Below are positions 32,333 through 39,816 of a stretch of 64,000 nt of DNA, one piece after another. The notes under the pieces were generated by a model that saw only the letters and a program-made list of their open reading frames with translations, was not told where the DNA came from and did not search any database. The DNA is from RUG11551 sp045546875 (lineage in GTDB: Bacteria > Planctomycetota > Planctomycetia > Pirellulales > Thermoguttaceae). The stretch is from positions 26,257-90,256 of the forward strand of contig JAZQDP010000051.1 of NCBI GenBank assembly GCA_045546875.1, in the 5' to 3' direction. The first letter of the stretch is position 1; each line of letters opens with the position of its first letter. The position numbers were made by a program, and so were the translations under genes.

Positions 32333-33420
32333 TATTCTTCGTCGTCAAATATTTCTAACGATTTGTAAGAGTTGTTATCCTCTGCCGGCGGGTATCCAAC
32401 GCGAACGGGGGTAACTTCTGTAACCTGTGGCTGAGGCGTGTACGGTTCTGCAATTGGCTGTGCAATTGGCTGCCGGTTATAGGTGGAATAGTTGTTCTGT
32501 TCCGTTCGGGGCGCATTTAAGGCGACAAATTCATGGTCGGGGCTGTATCGCATAGCCATAATCTGAGTTTGCCTCGCCAATTCCTGCCGGGTTTCCATTC
32601 GAATGTTGGTCAGCTCCATCGCGTATGACGAAAGCGTTACTGGAGAACTTTTGCATCCGTCTGAATACCAGCGAACAAACGCTAACGTCTGTTCCAGGTT
32701 GTTGTCTGCCACTTTGCCCAGCATGGGGAACAGGAGTCGAACGCCAACGTCAACGGTTTTTTGCTCTAAACTCAAAAAGGCGTCAACGTAGCAGACGGTC
32801 TGTTCTACCCCGGCGGCGTTTTTGGTTGCTGAAAGCCGCGCCAGAACCAGAGCTTTGCCTCGAATATTGTTTTTCAGAAGCGAACCCTGGTACCCGCCCT
32901 CCAGGTAGTATAAGACGCCGTTTTCTCCTGACCAGAGCCGTTTCATCCAGCCGGACGTGCCGGCGATGTCGGAAACCTCGTACAGACCGTCTCCCCGTTC
33001 ACGAACGGAAATCTGGCTAATGCCGAGCTTTTCCCAGATGTTGACAACCGCGTCTGGATGGTTTACCATGAACGAAACCATGCTTTTGTCGGATTCAACC
33101 TGATACACAGGCAGCCGACGAAAGACGGTAATATTTCTCAATACGCTTTGAAGGCGCAAAGCGTCGTTTGCGGACAGCCCCGCTAACGCTTGCAGTTCTG
33201 AAATGACGCGCTGCCGAGTCGCCCTGTCGGAGACTGCGCCGGCGAGAGCTTGTGGAGCTATCGAAGACGGAGTCGAAGGCGATGACTGCTCTTGTTCAGC
33301 GCGGCGAGCGTTTTGACGGTAATGCGCCATTTGACCCATCACAGGAACAACGGCAAAAGACGATGTTCCAAACGCTGCCAGCAAAACTGCGGCGATAATT
33401 TTACCCATATTAATTTTCAT
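32329..33420 (-). CDS. Secreted protein of unknown function
   Basis: A 363-aa protein with a signal peptide (residues 6-28, IIAAVLLAAFGTSSFAVVPV). A central mixed alpha/beta domain contains VESDKSMVSFMVNHPDAVVNI and SLLKNNIRGKALVLARLSAT, and a Pro/Gln-rich C-terminal tail ends in DDEEY. The pattern fits exported planctomycete proteins with no known role. It diverges from the FlgI-like lipoprotein gene, and the two may share the 175-bp intergenic region for control. Confidence 0.6.
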   Translation of the reverse strand: MKINMGKIIAAVLLAAFGTSSFAVVPVMGQMAHYRQNARRAEQEQSSPSTPSSIAPQALAGAVSDRATRQRVISELQALAGLSANDALRLQSVLRNITVFRRLPVYQVESDKSMVSFMVNHPDAVVNIWEKLGISQISVRERGDGLYEVSDIAGTSGWMKRLWSGENGVLYYLEGGYQGSLLKNNIRGKALVLARLSATKNAAGVEQTVCYVDAFLSLEQKTVDVGVRLLFPMLGKVADNNLEQTLAFVRWYSDGCKSSPVTLSSYAMELTNIRMETRQELARQTQIMAMRYSPDHEFVALNAPRTEQNNYSTYNRQPIAQPIAEPYTPQPQVTEVTPVRVGYPPAEDNNSYKSLEIFDDEEY

Positions 33421-33503
33421 ATCCTCTTTTTCGGGAAAAAAAGTGAATTTTTTAAAAACTTTTTAGGATTACGCTAAAGTTTGCCTAACGCGAAAAAGCA
33501 GTC

Positions 33504-33532
33504 TTGACAAATCGATATAAATAAAGTATCTT
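33504..33532 (+). promoter_or_regulatory. Promoter of the FlgI-like lipoprotein gene
   Basis: TTGACA (33504-33509) and TATCTT (33527-33532), 17-bp spacer. A second TATAAT at 33543-33548 is followed by a small palindrome, CTTGTTGCACAAG. Confidence 0.6.
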
Positions 33533-33595
33533 TCACTTGTGGTATAATCCATACTTGTTGCACAAGTTGTTTTTTCAGTATTAACAATATCAAAA

Positions 33596-35464
33596 ATGAA
33601 GCAGGCGATACTACTTATAACTGTTATTTCTTTTTTGACGTTGTCGAGTTGCAGTTTATGGAACAGTTCTAGCGTTCGCTCGCAAAGTCCAGAAAAGAAA
33701 ACAGGCTACAGCGCTCCGGAAAAACCGAGGCTTGTGGGCGACATCGTTCGTCCATGGGGCTTGGATGCCGTCCGCGTTGAGGGTATCGCTATTGCTACCG
33801 GTTTGGACGACACCGGGTCAGATCCTCCGATGACGAAGTTTCGTCAACTGCTTTATCGCGACCTGAAAAAACGCGGGGTTCAAGAGCCGACGGTTATGAT
33901 GGCATCTAAAAAGACGTCAATGGTTTTAGTTCGCGCGATGATCCCTCCAGGAGCGCAAAAAGGACAGCGAATCGACGTTGAAGTCCAAACGCCGTCCCGG
34001 TCAGAAACGACGTCTTTGCGCGGCGGCTGGCTGATGGAAACAGACCTGCGAAAAATGGCGGTGTTTGACGACACCCTTCGTACGGGCGACGTTATGGCAA
34101 CCGCTTTTGGCTCAATTATGACGCCCCCGAGAACGGGAGACGCTAAAAAGGACGCGCAATCCCAGCTCGGAGGATTGGTCTTGGGAGGGGGAACCGTTCA
34201 AAAAAGCCGAAATCTTGGGCTGATTCTGCCAAACGAAGACAAGGTTATTATGGTTAAATACGCTGACTTGATTCAAAAAGCGATTAACCGTCGTTTTAAT
34301 ATTACCGGCAGAGGCGGCGCGCGATCTGGCGTCGCAAAAGCAAAAGATAACAGGTATATAGAATTATACGTCCACCCGCGGTATAAAAACAACGTGTACC
34401 GATATATGTCCGTCGTTCGAGCGGTTGCTTTGATTGATGCGCCGCAAGTGCGTCTGAAGCGTTTGGAAGAACTCAGAGTTCGGCTCAAAGACCCGTTTAC
34501 GACGTCGTATGCCGCTCTGGAACTGGAAGCGCTTGGACCGCAAGGCGACGTGCTCGAAATCCTCCGGGAAGGTATGAAATCGTCTGACGTTCAGGTGCAG
34601 TTTTATTCCGCCGAAGCGTTAGCGTTTTTGGATCAAAGCGACTGCGCGCCCGTTCTGGCAAAGATAGCAAAAGAGCAGGACGCAATGCGTGGTCCGGCGC
34701 TAGGCGCTCTTTCCGCTCTGGACGACATCAACTCGTACGAGGTTCTGCTAGACTTAATGCGCTCTGGCAGTTTTGAAACGCGGTACAGCGCTTTCCGCGC
34801 TCTGTGGTATATGCGTCCAAACGACCCGATTGCCCGGGGAATCACGCTCGGAAAGGACGGTTTTACGCTGCATTATATCGAAAGTGATCCGCCGAATTTG
34901 ATTCACATCACAAAAGATACCAGACCGGAAATAACGCTCTTTGGCAGAGATATTAAACTTTCCACGCCGCTGTTGCTCGACGTCGGGAAAAATATCATGC
35001 TCAAGTCAGACGGCGACGATAAAATCGAGGTCTCCAAATTCTCAATTGATGAGCCGGATCAAAAGCGGACTATTTCTACCGACGTTGCGGAGGTTATAAA
35101 AACCGTTGCCGATTTGGGCGCTACGTATCCAGACGTGGTCGAGATGATTCAAACCGGAGTCTCTACAGGATGCATTACAGCCAAGGTGTTGGTGAATGCC
35201 GTACCAAAGGGCGAACGCTATTATAGAGTAAAAGACACGTCAAAATCGTCTGGCGGCGCCGACGACCCGATTGACGGCGACAGCCATAGCGAATCTGAAC
35301 CGCCGGTTTCTGAAGAAGATATGAAAATCGCAGGGGAAACGCCGCTGTCCGAAACGCCGGAAGTGAAAATCGACAAAGAAGACCTGGAACCTGAAACAAC
35401 AGATCGCAACAGCAAGCGACACAACAAGCTTTCTAACCCGAAACCGTGGTACTGGCCTTGGTAA
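33596..35464 (+). CDS. Lipoprotein with FlgI-like and HEAT-repeat regions
   Basis: A 622-aa protein with a lipoprotein signal (LLITVISFLTLSSC). Residues 45-235 resemble the flagellar P-ring protein FlgI: VGDIVRPWGLDAVRVEGIAI followed by GLDDTGSDPP, and later ALVRAMIPPGAQKGQRIDVEVQT-type sequence. HEAT-like helical repeats lie at about residues 285-425, and a low-complexity acidic tail at the end. FlgI forms a peptidoglycan-level ring. In planctomycetes without flagella such homologues may build a different envelope ring; no flagellar genes are in the window. HEAT repeats suggest protein scaffolding. Confidence 0.72.
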   Translation: MKQAILLITVISFLTLSSCSLWNSSSVRSQSPEKKTGYSAPEKPRLVGDIVRPWGLDAVRVEGIAIATGLDDTGSDPPMTKFRQLLYRDLKKRGVQEPTVMMASKKTSMVLVRAMIPPGAQKGQRIDVEVQTPSRSETTSLRGGWLMETDLRKMAVFDDTLRTGDVMATAFGSIMTPPRTGDAKKDAQSQLGGLVLGGGTVQKSRNLGLILPNEDKVIMVKYADLIQKAINRRFNITGRGGARSGVAKAKDNRYIELYVHPRYKNNVYRYMSVVRAVALIDAPQVRLKRLEELRVRLKDPFTTSYAALELEALGPQGDVLEILREGMKSSDVQVQFYSAEALAFLDQSDCAPVLAKIAKEQDAMRGPALGALSALDDINSYEVLLDLMRSGSFETRYSAFRALWYMRPNDPIARGITLGKDGFTLHYIESDPPNLIHITKDTRPEITLFGRDIKLSTPLLLDVGKNIMLKSDGDDKIEVSKFSIDEPDQKRTISTDVAEVIKTVADLGATYPDVVEMIQTGVSTGCITAKVLVNAVPKGERYYRVKDTSKSSGGADDPIDGDSHSESEPPVSEEDMKIAGETPLSETPEVKIDKEDLEPETTDRNSKRHNKLSNPKPWYWPW

Positions 35465-35471
35465 ATTCCCG

Positions 35472-35510
35472 GAGAAGGCGCCCGACGCGCGGAATGTGCG
35501 TCGCTTTCTC
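35472..35510 (+). terminator. Possible terminator hairpin
   Basis: GAGAA and GACGC pair with GCGTC and TTCTC across an internal loop just after the FlgI-like gene. No T-run, so it may be only an mRNA-end stabiliser. Confidence 0.35.
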
Positions 35511-35691
35511 AAACCTGTCTAAATATACAGTTAGCGATTACAATCAGCCCGCAGGCGCAAATTCGTCTGTAGATATTGATAAATACTGGTAAAAATCGCG
35601 TTTTGTATTTAAATTAGGGGGAATAATGGCGTTGTTGGGACGTTGTTCTTAGGTTTTTTAAAAAATTTTTTAAAAATGGACAAAATTTTCC

Positions 35692-35719
35692 TTGCAAATG
35701 TCGATTTTTAGATTATAAT
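35692..35719 (+). promoter_or_regulatory. Promoter of the Tat-protein/PqqD-like pair
   Basis: TTGCAA (35692-35697) and TATAAT (35714-35719) with a 16-bp spacer. A near-perfect 11-bp inverted repeat (35730-35740 with 35744-35754, one mismatch) lies over the start site and could be an operator. Confidence 0.6.
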
Positions 35720-35811
35720 ACAAAAGCTAAACAAGATAGATTGTCTATTTTGTTGTTAGCGTTTATTAATTGCAGACAACCAATTTTAAGTTATTGGCGT
35801 AAAAAACTACC

Positions 35812-36702
35812 ATGAATACCAAATCCGAAGACGTCGTTAAAAATGTTGAATTGAACCAGGTTGAATCAACTTCCAACGAACAGCGTCAGACCGTTAAGCC
35901 GATAGTTATTTCCCGTCGGCGCCTGCTGCGAGCAGGCGTTGCAGGCATACCTGTGGTGTTGACCATGGCAGGACTTGCGCCAGCTGAAAGCATTCAAACC
36001 ACTCCCTCCGCCGCTTCCGGGTTGGTTTACGGCGGAAACAAGGTGTACAATCGTTTTTATAATCAAAGAAGAAGCGACGGTTTGGTCTGGACTGACCATA
36101 ATGGCTTTGTGCTTTTGCCTGAAGGGGGCGTAATGACAAGCAATCCAGCTTTGTCAATTACTACTGATGACTCTACCACTGGCGTTAAATCATTTGAACC
36201 AACTATTACCTATATCGGAACGGCGTCTGAAGAGTCACGACCTTCGCCTTTGACATGCACAGCTTCTATTACTCCCCCGTCAAACCTGAGTTCAAATGCT
36301 TATATGCACAAAACTGGTAACTGGTATACAGATCTTGTGGTAAATTCATCAAAAGATTTAGTTGAGTACATTAAGGATTTAACTTTAACAATTAAGATTG
36401 GCGACGAAGCCATTACTCCAACAAACGTTGATGTTCAAGATCCAACCTTTACACAAAACAATCAATGGTATAATAAGCCAGTTATGGGGTGGAATTTAGT
36501 AAATACAGAAGATGAAGAAGAGTATTATGCGTTAGATCAAAGTCAAAATACGATTGATAGCATTCAATTTAAAGCAACTCTTAGCTTTAATGTTACGAAA
36601 GGCGATTACACGTATTCTTGTAGTGATTTACTAATTACAATTCCATTGAAATTAGTAGTTGGGAATATTCCCACCCCTACAGCTGACGATCACGGCATTT
36701 AG
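35812..36702 (+). CDS. Tat-type exported protein of unknown function
   Basis: A 296-aa protein. Residues 30-58 (SRRRLLRAGVAGIPVVLTMAG, then an APAES site) form a twin-arginine type signal, so it is probably exported folded. The mature part is beta-rich with many Thr, Ser and Asn and few Cys, and no family is recognised. The mature region is richer in A+T codons than the start and neighbours, which may mean faster evolution or transfer. It is followed 29 bases later by a PqqD-like gene, an unusual pairing. Confidence 0.6.
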   Translation: MNTKSEDVVKNVELNQVESTSNEQRQTVKPIVISRRRLLRAGVAGIPVVLTMAGLAPAESIQTTPSAASGLVYGGNKVYNRFYNQRRSDGLVWTDHNGFVLLPEGGVMTSNPALSITTDDSTTGVKSFEPTITYIGTASEESRPSPLTCTASITPPSNLSSNAYMHKTGNWYTDLVVNSSKDLVEYIKDLTLTIKIGDEAITPTNVDVQDPTFTQNNQWYNKPVMGWNLVNTEDEEEYYALDQSQNTIDSIQFKATLSFNVTKGDYTYSCSDLLITIPLKLVVGNIPTPTADDHGI

Positions 36703-36731
36703 TAGTTGCCATTCATACCGACCGTTTATTT

Positions 36732-37025
36732 ATGGCAGTTCTTTATAAATCAGCGCCAATTTCCGTCTCGTTGCAGTTTAAGGACGGCGACGAGACGGTT
36801 GTCTATCATGAGGCGTCTGGAAGCATTCATCTAATCAACGCGTTGGGATTAAAGGTTCTCAATGCGTTGTCAGAACGCCCGTTGACGCTCAACGAGCTAA
36901 TAGACGTAATTAACGCAAGAGAAATCAACACGTTTGAATCTGTACGTCAATTTTTGAAAATCGGCGTTGAAGAAGGTCTTATAGAAAAAATCAGCGAGCC
37001 TTGCGCCGTTGTGCCGCTCCAGTAA
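36732..37025 (+). CDS. PqqD-like peptide chaperone
   Basis: A 97-aa protein of the PqqD family, closest to the HPr-rel-A system type: VVYHEASGSIHLINALGLKVLNALSERPLTLNELIDVI. Such domains are RiPP recognition elements that bind precursor leader peptides for a modifying enzyme. The usual HPr-rel-A partners (HprK-related kinase, nucleotidyltransferase) are not adjacent. The only neighbour in the operon is the Tat-type protein upstream, which may be its client. Function inferred from family and context. Confidence 0.75.
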   Translation: MAVLYKSAPISVSLQFKDGDETVVYHEASGSIHLINALGLKVLNALSERPLTLNELIDVINAREINTFESVRQFLKIGVEEGLIEKISEPCAVVPLQ

Positions 37026-37053
37026 ATCAGCGGCGCCGCTATTATATCCCCCT

Positions 37054-37893
37054 TTATTTTCCAAAGCCTTTAAGGATTCTCAGGGCTTCTCTGCCGGCGG
37101 TGTCGGGGTCGTCTACGTAGGGGTACAGTTCAACGGTAATCCAGCCCTTGTATTCGGTTTTCTCAATGGCGTCTAAAATGGGTGGGAAGTCAATAACGCC
37201 TTCTCCGGGAACAAGGTGATGATGAACGCGCTGGGCGTTGATGTCTTCTATATGGTAGTGACGCGTGTGTTCCTTAAGCCGGTCAATCCAGTCAACCGGG
37301 TTTTGCCCAACGCAGAATGCGTGTCCGATGTCAAAATTAAGCCCTAAACGGGGACTGTCAATTCGGTCGGCAAATTCCAGGTATTGCTCGAATTTTTCAA
37401 TTAACAACTGCGGTTCCGGCTCGATAAGGAGGTCAACGCCGACAGTTTGAGCCACCTCAACACACGGCATAATTTCGTCATAGAATATATCGTACGCCTC
37501 CTGTCGCGTCATGCCGTTTGGAATGGGACCGCCGGGATTGGTTTGGATATTATGCGCCCCGAGTTGAGAAGCCAACTGCAGGCAACGCTTGGTATGCTCT
37601 CGACGAATGGCGCGGTATTCCGGAGAAGGTTCAATCCACGACGGGTGCCAGTACGGCTGTCGCGGGTCGGCAACCGCGTTCATCATAAAAGCGTTAACGT
37701 TGGAAATCGATAGCCGATAACGCTCCAGGACGCTGCGGATATGATCGATTTGAACCGGCAAAATCCCTGCAGGCCAGGCGTGCGGGACGTCTGCCAGCAG
37801 TTCAATCGCTCGATAGCCGAGCAGAGAGATTTTTTGCGCCGTTTGTTCAATGGTGTAATTTCGATATGCGTTTGTACTGTATGCGAATTTCAT
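37054..37893 (-). CDS. Sugar isomerase/epimerase (xylose isomerase-like TIM barrel)
   Basis: A 279-aa TIM-barrel protein of the sugar phosphate isomerase/epimerase family. Metal-binding acidic residues are seen in LLIEPEPQLLIEKF, LNFDIGHAFCVG and HYHIEDINA, and the end WITVELYPYVDDPD is typical. Exact substrate unknown; members act on inositols, xylulose, hydroxypyruvate and keto-sugars. It lies 12 bases after the GH97 gene, so the two form an operon and probably act on the same carbohydrate. Confidence 0.8.
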   Translation of the reverse strand: MKFAYSTNAYRNYTIEQTAQKISLLGYRAIELLADVPHAWPAGILPVQIDHIRSVLERYRLSISNVNAFMMNAVADPRQPYWHPSWIEPSPEYRAIRREHTKRCLQLASQLGAHNIQTNPGGPIPNGMTRQEAYDIFYDEIMPCVEVAQTVGVDLLIEPEPQLLIEKFEQYLEFADRIDSPRLGLNFDIGHAFCVGQNPVDWIDRLKEHTRHYHIEDINAQRVHHHLVPGEGVIDFPPILDAIEKTEYKGWITVELYPYVDDPDTAGREALRILKGFGK

Positions 37894-37905
37894 TTTCTCA
37901 ATGCG

Positions 37906-39780
37906 TTATTGTGGCGTTAGTATGACGTTAAATCCGCCGTCGTTTGTCATATTAGCGGTAATAGAATCAAGTGAACAAACCTCTCTTTTCTCAATGACGC
38001 ATTCTAACGGCTTGTCAAGGCTTTGACGATAAACTTTTGCCGTGTACATTGGGTAATCGTCTCCCATGGCGGATTTAGAAATTTCAGACTTGAGAAAGTC
38101 GAGCGAAATCTGTAAATGTCGCGCCTGGACTGTAATGGCGCTGATAAACCAGCGATCTCCGGAACGCCGGGCGATGACAATGTATTCGCCGGGTATGCCG
38201 TCTAAAACGCGAATGTCGTCCCACGTCGTTGGCATGGCAGACCAGAACGATAATTCCGGATAGGTTGTCTGGTTCGGGTCAAGAGGCGCGTCATACCAGT
38301 GCAAATATTGCAACGGGTTAAAAAAGATGACGCCGCAAGCCAGCTGAAAGGCGCGAGATTTCACTCGGGAATCCAGAAAACACGGGGTAAAATCGCCCAT
38401 CCCGCTAAGCGGTCGAACGTACGCCATAAAAGTTCGACTGCGTGACATTGAAGAATACGAGTCTCGGCATTCGTTGCCGGCAATGCCTTCTACCGAGACA
38501 AGATTCGGATAGGTGCGTTCCCAGCCGGTTGGACGGTAATTGTCATGAACGTTGACCATGAGCTTATATTCCGCCGCTTTTTTAATTGCCTGATGCAGCC
38601 ATTTCATATCGTCCTGAGTTTCCCAGTTGACGAATCCAAATTTTACGCCGTCAACGCCCCACTGTTTATAGGTTTTGAACGTTTCGTCCAGAGGATAATT
38701 TTTTAATTCTCTATAGTTGCAGTACAGAAAGAACTTCTGCCCTTTTTCGTGAGCGTATTTTATGGCGCCCAACAGGTCGCGGTCGCCGTCGATTTTAGTG
38801 GGGTGATCTGGAGTGGAGTCGAATTCCTTGCCGTTCCAGCCGGTGTCCCAATGAACGAATTGGTAATTGTTAGCGGCATTGTAATCGACCCATTTATCAG
38901 AATCCGGTCGTTGACAAGAAGTGTTTCGGACGCCTTTTCCCACTTGAATCCAGGACGTATCTTCAATCGCGCAAGGCGGACAAAGATTTTGAAGCAGATA
39001 GGCGTTCTCTATGAATCGACCTGGATTTTGGTCGATAAAAATAACGCGCCAGGGCGTTGCCAGTTCACCCGAAACGGTAACGGTTCCTTTCCGAAAAGCG
39101 GCTTGAAGAGTCCCGCGCTGCAAGGGAATCGGCTTCAAAACCATGGGAACAAAATCTTCTAAACTTCCCGCTTCGGCAATCGCGGCGTACAGCTCGTCTT
39201 TTTTAATTTCTACCACAACGGCGGGCGGCATGACAGGACACATCGACATCGGGCGAACGTCGTACGCGGATTGCGGATTGTCGGTGAAAATACAATCGTA
39301 ATCTTTCGCAAAGTGGAAGGTCGTTAACTCTTTGTCTAAAATGTACTCGCCTGAGCCGCCGAAATCTTTATCCAAAATGCAACGAAACGCCACGCCTTCG
39401 TTAGCCGCGCGGACTTGAACCGTCATTTTTTCACCGGTGTACGCGATAAGAGGAATGTCCAGCTGTTTCCAGACGTTTGGATATTCAGATTTGTAACCGT
39501 GAACCGGCTTCCATGGTTTATTGTAAGCGACCACTCTCAGATCATAGTCGCTGTCCAAACGCCATTCGGGAGCTTTTGTTTTCCCCTCAACGTTATAACC
39601 GATTTGACTGCGATGAATAATCAACACGCCTTGGTAAGTAACCGAGTAAGTCAAATTTCCATCTTCCAACGTGGTTTCAAACGACAGTTTGCCGTTTGGA
39701 GACGAGACGACAAACGTCTTGCCGTTGGCTACAGGAATCATGAACGCAGCAATAATTAAAAAGGCGAAAAAACGGTTCAT
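37906..39780 (-). CDS. Glycoside hydrolase family 97
   Basis: A 624-aa secreted enzyme with signal peptide (FFAFLIIAAFMIPVANG), the N-terminal beta domain of GH97 (SSPNGKLSFETTLEDGNLTYSV) and a central barrel with WGVDGVKFGFVNWETQDDMK and VNVHDNYRPTGWERTYPN. GH97 enzymes are alpha-glucosidases or alpha-galactosidases. Retaining members carry an Asp nucleophile after the barrel KV; here the corresponding residue looks to be Gly (VKFGFV), as in inverting SusB-type alpha-glucosidases. This depends on an alignment made by eye. It probably acts in the periplasm on alpha-glucans, with the following isomerase gene. Confidence 0.85.
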   Translation of the reverse strand: MNRFFAFLIIAAFMIPVANGKTFVVSSPNGKLSFETTLEDGNLTYSVTYQGVLIIHRSQIGYNVEGKTKAPEWRLDSDYDLRVVAYNKPWKPVHGYKSEYPNVWKQLDIPLIAYTGEKMTVQVRAANEGVAFRCILDKDFGGSGEYILDKELTTFHFAKDYDCIFTDNPQSAYDVRPMSMCPVMPPAVVVEIKKDELYAAIAEAGSLEDFVPMVLKPIPLQRGTLQAAFRKGTVTVSGELATPWRVIFIDQNPGRFIENAYLLQNLCPPCAIEDTSWIQVGKGVRNTSCQRPDSDKWVDYNAANNYQFVHWDTGWNGKEFDSTPDHPTKIDGDRDLLGAIKYAHEKGQKFFLYCNYRELKNYPLDETFKTYKQWGVDGVKFGFVNWETQDDMKWLHQAIKKAAEYKLMVNVHDNYRPTGWERTYPNLVSVEGIAGNECRDSYSSMSRSRTFMAYVRPLSGMGDFTPCFLDSRVKSRAFQLACGVIFFNPLQYLHWYDAPLDPNQTTYPELSFWSAMPTTWDDIRVLDGIPGEYIVIARRSGDRWFISAITVQARHLQISLDFLKSEISKSAMGDDYPMYTAKVYRQSLDKPLECVIEKREVCSLDSITANMTNDGGFNVILTPQ

Positions 39781-39816
39781 AACGTTGCCTGCTTTGATTT
39801 GTTAATTGGATCTGTG

